From Rugalucina vietnamica (taxonomy: Eukaryota > Mollusca > Bivalvia > Lucinida > Lucinidae), in assembly GCA_964017185.1 (NCBI GenBank), contig OZ024880.1, positions 46,637,071 to 46,701,070 on the forward strand: a stretch of DNA of 64,000 bases, written 5' to 3'. The translations under genes and the position numbers were made by a program. How positions within the stretch are numbered: the first letter of the stretch is position 1; every line of letters starts with the position of its first letter. Under the pieces are notes generated by a model. It made no database searches, was not told the origin of the DNA, and saw nothing but the letters and a program-made list of their open reading frames with translations. Below, in pieces: positions 11,601-23,600 of the stretch.

Positions 11601-14600
11601 TCTAGCCTGCTTCTGTGACTGTACAGGCCGGTTTGTGTCAGACCTGGTTGGAACCCAAATTGTTGATTTTCTCACGCACAGGCTCAATTATGAAAATGGG
11701 AATGTGATGGCCTATATTGGTAGAGTACATAACTTTGGAGCAAGAGGTCCTGGGTTCCATACTTCCCTTCGCCGACTGATAAATTAATGACTTAGAACTT
11801 AAGCAATAGCCAAACCAAATTTATGAATACTATGCAACAGAACATATAGGAACGTAGGGATGTATTAAATCATTGGAGGTCCTTAGCTTTGTTAAATAAA
11901 ACTTTTTTCATCCTTATAGGTTTATCATAATATGAGCCACTTCATGAGAAAAACAGCTTTTTGCATATGCGAAACCGAAGACGTAGATCAGCTGTGCAGT
12001 TACTGCCTTTGATTTCACATGGATGGTCCAATCTCTTTTTAAATCCGAAAGTTCAAGCTTCTTACTTTCTTCTGTAACTACAAGCCAGTTTTTTTTCAGA
12101 CCTTGTCAAAAACCCCAAAGACAAGTTTTTGATGCATCACATATAAATTATGACTGTATTTCATCATATAAATTATGACTGTATTTCATTATATAAATTA
12201 TGACTGTATTTCATCATATAAATTATGACTGTATTTCATCATATACAAATACAGAATATTTATTTTCCATCGTTTTTTTGAAACATGACATATAACATAA
12301 GCCCTGTAGGGCTTTTACTACGACTACGACATTATGACTGTACTTCATCATATAAATTATGATTGTATTTCATCATACACATTATGACTGTATTTCATCA
12401 TATAAATTATGACTGTATTTCATCATACAAATTATGACTGTATTTCATCATACAAATTATGACTGTATTTCATAATACAAATTATGACTGTATTTCGTCA
12501 TATAAATTATGACTGTATTTCATCATATAAATTATGAGTGTATTTCGTCATATAAATTATGACTGTATTTCATCATATAAATTATGACTGTATTTCGTCA
12601 TATAAATCATGATTGTATTTCATCATATAAATTATGATTGTATTTCATCATATAAATTATGACTGTATTTCATCATGTTAATTATGACTGTATTTCATCA
12701 TATAAATTATGACTGTATTTCATCATATAAATTATGACTGTATTTCCTCATATAAATTATGAGTGTATTTCATTATATAAATTATGACTGTATTTCGTCA
12801 TAAATTATGAGTGTATTTCGTCATACAAATTATGACTGTATTTCATCATACAAATTATGACTGTGTTTCAGGAACCAGGTGTTGAGTAATGAATTGAAAG
12901 GTTTGAAGAAACAGCTGTCACAGCTACTACAGAAGAATGAACATGATAATGAACTTATAGAGGCACTCATGGTAGGTTTATACAGCTCATTTATGTGTTT
13001 ACTACTGAATATTTGTAAATAATGCTTTATCTACCAAGTTTAAGCAAGTTTTCTTGCAAACCAGGGGCATTACTTCTGTTCTGGGTTTAGGCATTTGGAT
13101 GAGACTTTAAACACCCTTTATATTTTTGATGTAACCATATGTTTTACTGTGATAATTGATTCAAAATTGTATGACAAGCTCAAATGTGATAATCGTAAGC
13201 TGGATTGATTCAGCAATATCTGACTGGGAAGTAATGACCTGGCCCTGAGGTTATAAAACTTTTTTCCAGCTCATCTCAGCTGAGCATGAAATTTCAACTG
13301 CTCATAAATGTTGAAATAATCAAAATGAGTGGAAAATTCAGTTTCAAAACTCAAAAACCAGTAATTTATCCTGCTTATAAATGTTAAAATGCCAACAATT
13401 GTTGGCATTTTAACATTTATGAGCAGGATAAATTTTAGACTCAGTTGAGCTGAGCATGAAAAAAGTTTGCTGTTGGTTGTTGCCCAATGGATTCAGCTTC
13501 TCACTCAATTTCCTTGTGTGAAATGTGATGTTGCATCAATATGCACAGTAGGAAATTTTGTTGCATCACAGGTATATACGGTGTTAAACCCAGGTCCCGT
13601 CTCAATATAACCTAGGCTGTTTGTTTGAGCTTTAAACCCCAAATCAACAACAACAACTTCATTCTGAACAGTTTAATTTGAACAGAGTTTTAAGCATTCA
13701 TGCTTTAGAATAAGGCAAATGCAACAACAAGCACTGGCTGCTAAAATGTAATAAGATACAGTCTCAGCCTCTGATCTTTGTTGGTCATATGTATAAGCAT
13801 AGTTTTTCGCATCACAAAGTTCATTTGTTATAGAAAAACCAGACAGATCTACAACTAAAGCTACAGGAGGCCTCCAAACAACAACACAACAATCAGATTG
13901 AAGCCCAGAATAAACTGACAGAACTCACGGCAAAACAACAGCATGATACCAACATTGTAGAACAGCTGAAGACTATAGTGTCAGACAAAGAGTTAAAGGT
14001 CAAGGTCTTAGAGAATGAGATACAACAGTTAAAGTTGGCTGTAAGTATAGGGTATTATTTTCATTTTTGCAGGTAACAAGGACAACCATAAAGTCTTGGA
14101 TGCTTTCGGTTGTTCCACTGAGCTAGCTGCCCTTTAGTGTTTGAAAAATCAATATTTATTGTTGTGGCAACGCCCGCAGCTTCATTTTTGATACAATCTC
14201 CATCATTCTATGTAGTAACAAGGTCAACCATAATATCTCAGATGAGTTCAAATTTCGGCCAGATTTGATCACAGACTGTGGAGTTAGCTGCCCTTGGGTA
14301 TTTGAAGACATCATCTTAGATCTAGAGTTAGAATCGTCATGGGAAAATTTTTCAACTACAAATTATTTGTTTAACTTGTTGGTTCTCAGGTGAGCAATAC
14401 AAGCCTCTGTGTGTCCGTGGTTGAGACACTTGCCTTGTAAACCAGGGGTAGCAGGATCGATCCAGGGCTTCTCCAATCTGTCAGATAAGACTTTAACTGA
14501 GGTCCTATCTTTTTATGACCTGATTTGTTGGTGGGACATTAAACCCCAAATCATGATTTGCCTGTACAATATAATTCTAAGAAGTAATGCATCTGTTATT

Positions 14601-17600
14601 CATCAACAAGGTCAATGCAATGCAAGACACCAGTATTGGCTCTCAAGTTCACTTAGCTGAGGACATTGTTTGCCACAAGGCTATACAGTATAATACAGAG
14701 ACAGTAGAATAAAAATAGAACAAAATTTATTTTCAATCATGCATCTTCGCAAAGCAGCATATGTATCACTTGTAAAGTAAAGTTTAGCAATTGCTGAACC
14801 CCGTATAGCTGAAGTATAACCTGTAATAGTATGTTTTTAAGTCAGTGTAATCAGTTTCTTTGTTTCACTTAGAAAACCCTGAAAATAGTTACTTCACAGC
14901 TGATCAGTGCCTGTGTTTTCACTTCATAGAAACTGCAATCCCTTTGATTGATTATAATATCCAAAATTTCTCACTTCTATCTTCCTTCTGTGACTGTACA
15001 GTCTGGTTTGTGTCACACCTTGTCGGAAACACTAGAAGACACTATTAATTTTTCATATGTCATTTTAGAGATGACGATTACGTTAAGTGGATCTGTAAAT
15101 TTGAGTATTTTGGTATTCAGTCATTGAGCATGTAGACTTTCATTGTTGGATCAGCTGAGTTAGTAATATCCTCACTTGCTTTTGAAGTGGTAGAACCACG
15201 CTCTTCCCTCGTCAGTTTCCTTGGCTTAGACGGCCCCTCGGACTCTTTCTTTGATACAATAAACACATAGTCATCGGCGGTCTTGCACGGTCGTTGTTCG
15301 TTGTGAACTACATGGTGTCGTCTCTGCCAGAAACAGTAGATAACACCTGCAATGAGCAGCATTCCAAACACTACGCCCAAACCAGTGGCCACAGCAATTC
15401 CGACAGTTTTTGCTGTAGCCTTTCCATGATTGGTATTCATTTGACTGGCGTCTATCTTATCAAAACTGCTGTCAATTTCTTGATCAGAGTTCAGTGATTT
15501 TTCATCACTGAAATTAGTATTATCTCCCTTAGGTGTGGAAGTGGTGGTGGAGAACAGAGTTGTCCCATTGTGATTGTCATAGTCATAGTTATAGTCATAG
15601 TCCTCTGTATCATAAGTGCTAAAATCTGGGTCATAATAATTGTAGTTATAGTCATAGAATGGTGTCGTTCTTTTCTCAGTTGTTGTGTTACTTGGAGTTA
15701 CACTGGTAGACGATGATGGCTCGTAGTATGGTATTTCAGGATCTTTAAAGTCTGAAATTGAAACATCCAAGATTGGGGTGCCATGAAGACTCTGAGGGTA
15801 TAAACACAGAACATTGTGTGATTCCTGGAATTTCTCCGGTTCAAGCGCCATCCATTTTCGTAGCCACACTAAGTTGACATCACAGGAAAACTCATTGCCG
15901 GCAAGTTTGATTTCTTTGAGATTGGGTAAGAGCTGCTGAAATGATGATGTCAGTGTTCTTAGATTGTTATCCTTGAGGTTTATAGATGTTAGGTTTCCGA
16001 TACTTTTCAGAATCTGGTCATTTGTTAGCACATACTGCGCTAAAGTATGGCTTTCTTGTAGTGTCAATGTTTTAAGACTTGGTGTTGACAGAAACGGGTT
16101 GCCAGATATTTTCCCCACAGGAATTGTTACAAATGACAGCTCCAACTTTTCAAGATTTTCGAGGCCAAGAAAACAGTCTTGATAAATCATGGTCAGGTGA
16201 AGATAGTTCAGACTCATATATTCCAGGCCTCGGACAAACAAAAATGTGTTGTCATGAAATTTCTCGATGGGATTGCGCTCCAAATGTAGTTCCTGGATTG
16301 ACTGAAGGTTTGCAAAAGAAGCTGGCGTTATTTCTTGAATTTGATTGGAGCGTAGTGATAGAACACTTAGACTGGTACCATGCTGGAATGAGCTCATTGG
16401 AATGGTTCTTATTTTATTTTTATCTAGATATAAACTCCTGAGACTTTGTGGAAAGGGTCCAGGGATCATGTCAAGATCATTTTTAATCAGGAAAACATCT
16501 GTTAGAAATCCCATATGTGAAAATGTTCCTTTCTCAATGTAAGATAGATTGTTCTCTTCCAGAATTATAACACTAATGAATGCATACTCCTGCGTTTCTG
16601 ACTTGGTTATCCGTGTAATGTTGTTCTTACTTAGCTTTAAATACTTCACAGTCCATGGCATTCCCTTGGGAAACTCCCTCAGTCCACAGTTTTCAAGATC
16701 AAGGTAATGCACCTGTAAATTCACCTTGAAAAGGCTATCCACATTTTGTATAGGATTTGAACTCAGATCCACCATTGTTAGCTTCAGGTTTGTCTGAAAT
16801 GCTCCCGGTTCTATCTTGGTGACGTTGTTTCCAGCCAGTTTGAGATGTTGTAGTTTGTCCAGATCTCTGAAGGTTTTGTTGGTGATCTCTCTAAGATTGT
16901 TTTTCTCCAGAGCCAGCTTTTCCAAGTTGTTTAGATTTGAAAACAGTCCCTCAACATTTTGTAACTAATAAAGAGACAAGAAAAACAACAAAATTAAATG
17001 CAGGTATTTGATATGTAAAACCTTGTCCTTAGCTCATTTTTGTGAGTGTAGGACAAAACACCCCACGGACAAAACACCCCACATCCATTTTGGTATATGT
17101 GGACAAAAACCACCACATGTTTTTTTGAAGGCTGACAAAACACCCCATGCCCAATAGTATAACGTGGACAAAACACCCCATGCAGATTTTAAAATTAGGA
17201 CAAAACCCCCCTCATGTTTTTGCAGTGTAGATAAGCAGATAGAAGCAGACAGAAGCATCCTAATGCAAACAACGTGCATTTTCTGGTATTCTGGTATTAT
17301 CACTTCTTTTTCCTTCTTTCAATTCTATGTAGATGAATGGACATTTTCTTTGATTTCATTCCAATTATCACTTACTAAATCAAATGCATGTATTTTAATT
17401 TTGACAGTTTAAGAAATTATAATGTGCTAATTGAGTGCTATTAAGGTGATGATGATGATGATGATGATGATAACTTTATTTCCTCCAAAATTTGAAGATT
17501 ATCACACATATATAGACAATAAACATCAAAACAAGTTAAGCAAGGAACAAAACATGGTACATATATACAAAAAGGCAAACAATGAGCTCAAGTTCGTGAC

Positions 17601-20600
17601 AAAATTTTCACTTGAGTCGGACAGGTTCCCAACCATGCAAATGGCTGTTTCTATGACAGTTTATGAATGTTCAAGTAGATATCATCCAAATAATGCCCGC
17701 AAAAGTTTGCTACTTAGTAGGATGAGATCATAGTATACGTCCTCGGTTAGCGCGACAGTTACTATTGGTAGTCGTCCACCAAGGATTAATGTGATGAAGT
17801 CTTCGATTTCCAAGTTAGATAATAACAAATAGACATAAAATTTGGCCATGGTTTCATGTCCAAGTCATCAATTTTGTTATGTTATATGGGGAGCTAAAAC
17901 ATAAGACATTCTTATTGAAATCAAATTTGGTTATGGTTTCTTGTCCAAGTCATCAATTTTCAGTCATGTTATATGGTGAGCTATAAGACATTCATATTAT
18001 CTTTGATAAAGAAAAAGATAAGTTTTGGTTACTTTGGTTATTCCATCCATCAATTTTCATTCATGTCATATGGAGAACTAAGAAAAACATGAGGGGGGGT
18101 TTGTCCTAATTTTGAAATCCGCATGGGGTGTTTTGTCCACGTTATACTATTGGGTGTGGGGTGTTTTGTCAGCTTTCAAAAAAACGTGTGGTGGTTTTTG
18201 TCCATGTATAACAAAATGGACGTGGGGGGTTATGTCCGTGGGGTGTTTTGTCCGTATACCCATTTTTGTTTATCATTCTCAACTGAATTCAACTGAGCTT
18301 GAAATTTATCTTTCTATAAATCAGAAAACTAACAATTTGCTTATAGAAAACAAAGCTGCAGATCAGATGTGCAGTCACTGCACAGCTGTTCAGTGTCTTT
18401 GTTTAAGCTGCACAAAAAGTGCAATTCCTCTACGTCTTAAATCCAAAACTAAAAGCTTCTAGTCTGCTTCTGTGACTGTACAGGCCAGTTTGTGTCAGAC
18501 CTGGTCTGAAACCCAAAATTGTTGTGTTTTTATGCAATAGCTCAAATGTCATTTAGCAAGATGGTGACTTAAATCTGAAAAACCGTTGGTGTTAGTGTCT
18601 AGCTATTTAAAGTTTTATGATCACTTAGATTTTAATCCGAGTTGCAGTGAGCATGAAAAACATTAGACACCTGAAACAACCAGGCCTCGGGATTTCCTAC
18701 AAGGTCTGACACAAACCAGTCTGGGTTGTTACAGAGAAGCTTGAAGTTTTGGACTTAAGAAGATATACTGTGTGTAGTGAAAACAAAGGCGTTGATCAAC
18801 TGTGCAGTTCCTGCACATTTGTTTTCGCATATGCAAAAGTCCAGTTTTCTCATTATGGGGCTCAACTAATGAATAACAACTAAGGAGAGTTGAGATGGTT
18901 TACAGTTAAATTACTAGCTCAGTCCCATTTTATATTCTCAGCTTGTCCTTATTGACTAGGCAGACTGGTTTGTGCTGTTCCTGGCCTTGAGGTTATTAAA
19001 CTTTTTTTAAGCTCAGGTCAGCTGAGACATAAATTTATCCTGCTCATAAATGTTAAAAATGCCAACAATTGTTGGCATTTTAACATTTATAGCAGGATAA
19101 ATAACAGGCTTTGGAGTTCTAGACCTTCAATTTCAATATACAGTCCAACCTGTCTTAAGCAAGCGGCCAAGGGAAACACTAAAATTGCTTGCTTAAGACA
19201 GGTACTTGCTTAATAGAGGTTATGTTCTTTAAATACTAGGGTGGGCGTCTTAATAAAAGTATGTTAGCTAGAAATTAAAAATCTTGCAGAGTTTAAATAT
19301 CAATGTCAAAATATTTCTTTTTTGTGAAATTGATGAAATGAGTGGCTGCTTAAGGCCGAAATTGGGACAGAAACTAGTGGCCTCTGGCCACATAAGAGGT
19401 GCTTGCTTAATAGAGGTTCATTTACATGTAAAATCAATTGGGGGGAAATTAAAGTGCTTGCATAAGACAGGTGCTTGCTTAATACAGGGCTTGCTTAAGA
19501 CAGGTTGGACTGTATTTGGGCTATTTCGGTATTTATGAGTAGTTAAAATTTTATGTTTAGTTGAGCATGAAAAAAGTTTTATAACCTTGGGACCTAGTCC
19601 TGAGGCTATTTCTTCATGCTCGACTCAGCTGAGCATAAAATTTAAACTGCTTACAAATGCTGAAATAACCCAGGTAAATTGTAATTTCAGGTTTAGATCA
19701 TCAAAGCCTGTAGTTTATTCTGCTAACAAATCTGAGCAGGATAAATTTAGTCTCAGCTGAGCATGAAAATAGTTTAATTATCTCGGGGCCAGGTTGTAAA
19801 CCCCCCACCCCCAAAGCCTCCACAGACACTCACCTTATTATCATAGAGATACAGAAGTTGTAGAGACGTCAGTTGACTGAATATACCCAGCGGCAAATCT
19901 TGGATTTCATTCTTTGCCAAGTCTAGTTTCATTAAACTTCCCAGATCATTAAAAGCACCTTCTTCAATATCGGTTATTCTGTTGTTAGCTAGTCTGAGAA
20001 CCTTCAGTGCTCCTAAATGGCTGAACGTTGTTTTGCGTATCTGGGAAATATGATTATTTTCCAAGTTTAGTAGCACAGTATCGGATGGAATATCCATGGG
20101 CATTGAGTATAATTTACCGCCAGCGCAGTGAACTTCTTTGTTGATGCAAGTACATAGTTCAGGACAGCCGTAGGATAGCTTTACAGTCACTGCTACATAG
20201 AATATTAGGCACAACATTATAAAGTTTTCATCCATTATGAGAATTGAAGGTCAGTAATCCTTGTTGATTTATTGTTTTGTAAACTTTAAAACTTGGAAAT
20301 ATTGAAGCGTACCTCTTATCAAACTTCTGTTAAATGGGCCTGGCAATATGAAAATTTACCATGTTCCATTTGAGCCATGTCACAATTAAACCTTTTTGTA
20401 TATTCAGAAATTATCATAGCGTATACCAGCTGAGCATTATAATGCAGATTGTTAAGGTCTTTGGGACATAGATGGTACAGCTTTGGGACATAGATGGTAC
20501 AGTATCTCATCTTCTTAAATCAAAACTTTCATGCCTCAAGCCATTGTGGTTGTACTATCAGGTTTGTGTCGGCCATGTGAGACTAGCCCTATTTGGAAAC

Positions 20601-23600
20601 CCTTGAAGACAAGTTTTATTAAGATACAAGTTAAAGTTGAACCACAACATGCTTAACATTTCTGTGGACATCTATTTATTCTTGAAAATGTTAACTATAC
20701 AAAGTTTTGGTGTATTGCTTACTTGATATTGAACAGCATAGATACTGACAAGGCTATCTAGTTGGCTGGTGGAAAGGTGGATCATAACCATTTCATACAT
20801 ATTCTCAGGTTTTCCCATAATGTGACATAACCAGTTTGACACACAAGCCTTGACGCAAGAAAAGTGGTGTTCATGGTTTTCAACCAGGTCCGACTTAAAC
20901 CAGCCTGTACAGTCACTGAAGCAGGTTAGAAGCTTGAAATTTTGGTAATAAGTAGAAGAGGGATTGTACTATCTGTGTAGTGAAAAACACAGGCGCTTAT
21001 CAGCTTTGCAGTTACTGCACAGCTGATCTGGGCCTTTGTTTTCGTGTAGGCAAAAATCTGTTTTTCTCATGATGTGGCTTATACTACCACAGCACAGAAG
21101 CTTATTTCAAGAGTCCTTACAAACTGATTGATCATTTCTTGTAGCCTTTCCGGCAGTTAAAGACTCAATGAGCCCATACAAAACAAAAGAGTGGTTTAAG
21201 AATATGATCAAAAGGAGGAGTTTAGATGAGCGGTATAATAAGAAATTTTTATGCATCCATTTTCCTAACCAGTTTTATTTATTTTTAGCTCACCTGAGCC
21301 GAAGGTTCACAAGGTGAGCTTATAGTATAGTAGTCGAGCCGGCGTCCATGCGTCGTCCGTCGTCGTCGTCAACATTTTCAAACGACTTCTCCTCTGAAGC
21401 TGCCAGGCCGAATCTTTTCATATTTCACATATAGCATGTACAGGAAAGGGGAACGAATATTTGTGTTTTTTATTTCAATCGGATAAGAACTCCGGTTGCT
21501 ATGGCAACTTGAAGTTTCCATTGACTTGTATGGAGAAAAAAGTGGAAATTGGCATTTTCCATTGTCAGGCTGGGGATATTTGAAATTTGTTTTTATAAAA
21601 ATGTTTATTGAGTAGTCCTTCACGTTTAAGGCAACTTTTGTAAAAATCACTTTATTCGTTTGGTTGCTATAGCAACATAAAGGGTAAATTTTTCGAAAAA
21701 AATATTCAAAAATCTTCTTCTCAGAAGCCGTATGGGGTATGAAGCTGAAATTTAGCATACATGCTTATGACATTAGCCTGTACAAAGTTTGTGTTTTTAT
21801 TGTCTTTGTCCATTTACTTTGGTTGCTATGGTAACTTGAAGTTTCCATTGACTTATAAGGCAAAAAGTGGAAATTTGCAATTTCTGCCGTTTCATTGAGG
21901 ATATTGAAATTTTGTTTTTACATAAATGTTTACTGAGTAGTCCTCCCCGTTTTAGGCAACTATTGTCAAAATCGCTTTATTCGTTTGGTTGCTAAAGCAA
22001 TGTAAAGGGTAAATTTTAGAAAAAATATTCAAAAATTTTCTTCTCAGAAGCTGTAAGGTGGATGAAGCTGAAACTTTGCATACATGCTTATGATATTAGC
22101 CTCTACAAAGTTTGTGTTTTTAGCTCACCTGAGCCGTCAGGCTCACAAGGTGAGCTTATAGTATACCCATGCTCCGTCGTCCGTCCGTCCGTCCGTCCGT
22201 CGTCCGTCCGTCGTCCACCATTTTCAAAGATCTTCTTCTCTGAAACAGCTTGGCCAATCAAAGCCAAATTTTACATGAAGCATCTATGGGAAGGGGGAAC
22301 CAATGTGTATATAAATAATCCAGGTCACATGACCAAGATGGCCGCCATGCCCATATATGGTAAAAACCCTTCAAAAATCTTCTTCTCCGGAACCACTGGA
22401 CCGATTTCAACCAAACTTGGCATGAAGCATCGATGACTCAAGTACTACAATGTATATATAAATCATGACCTTGCGGTGACCTTGACCTATTTTACGGCAA
22501 GGTCAACATAGGTCGCCTTTGCATTTGAATGGGAAAAATTGTTAAATTGTCATTTAAAGGAAAAATCTTGCAGAAAATGAGCAGTAGGACTGAATATTAA
22601 TGATTCTGAAAAAAATTGGGCACCAGGGGCTCATCCGCCCCCACCCCGGGGCAATATACATGTATATTATCATAATATTCAAACATCTTCTTCTCTGAAA
22701 CCGCTTGGCCAATCAAAGCCAAATTTTACATGAAGCATCTATGGGAAGGGGGAACCAATGTGTATATAAATAATCCAGGTCACATGACCAAGATGGCCGC
22801 CATGCCCATATATGGTAAAAACCCTTCAAAAATCTTCTTCTCCGGAACCACTGGACCGATTTCAACCAAACTTGGCATGAAGCATCGATGACTCAAGTAC
22901 TACAATGTGTATATAAATCATGACCTTGCGGTGACCTTGACCTATTTTACGGCAAGGTCAACATAGGTCGCCTTTGCATTTGAATGGGAAAAATTGTTAA
23001 ATTGTCATTTAAAGGAAAAATCTTGCAGAAAATGAGCAGTAGGACTGAATATTAATGATTCTGAAAAAAATTGGGCACCAGGGGCTCATCCGCCCCCACC
23101 CCGGGGCAATATACATGTATATTATCATAATATTCAAACATCTTCTTCTCTGAAACCGCTTGGCCAATCAAAGCCAAATTTTACATGAAGCATCTATGGG
23201 AAGGGGGAACCAATGTGTATATAAATAATCCAGGTCACATGACCAAGATGGCCGCCATGCCCATATATGGTAAAAACCCTTCAAAAACTCTCTTCTCCGG
23301 AACCACTGGACCGATTTCAATGAAACTTGGCATGAAGCATCGATGACTTAAGTACTACAACGTATATGTAAATCATGACCCTGTGATGACCTTGACCTGT
23401 TTTACGACAAGGTCAACATAGGTTGCCTATGCCTTTGAATGGGGATAACTCTTATTTGTCGGTTGAAGGGAAAGACTTGCAGGAAATTGGCAAATGGACA
23501 GGATATTGATTATTATGAAGAAAGATAATGGACACCAGGGAATCATCTGCCCCTTTACTGGGGCTTTTTTCCATAATATGCAAAAATGTTTATTTGTATA

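Noticed and set aside
15117-20235. Toll-like receptor
   Set aside because: Signal peptide, LRRs and membrane helix are present but there is no TIR domain in the 69-residue tail, and no further exon is needed because the frame ends in a normal stop.
22062-22436. 124-codon plus-strand frame
   Set aside because: Falls wholly inside the pearl/HINE-like element and crosses its microsatellite; the same frame recurs at other copies only as repeat translation.
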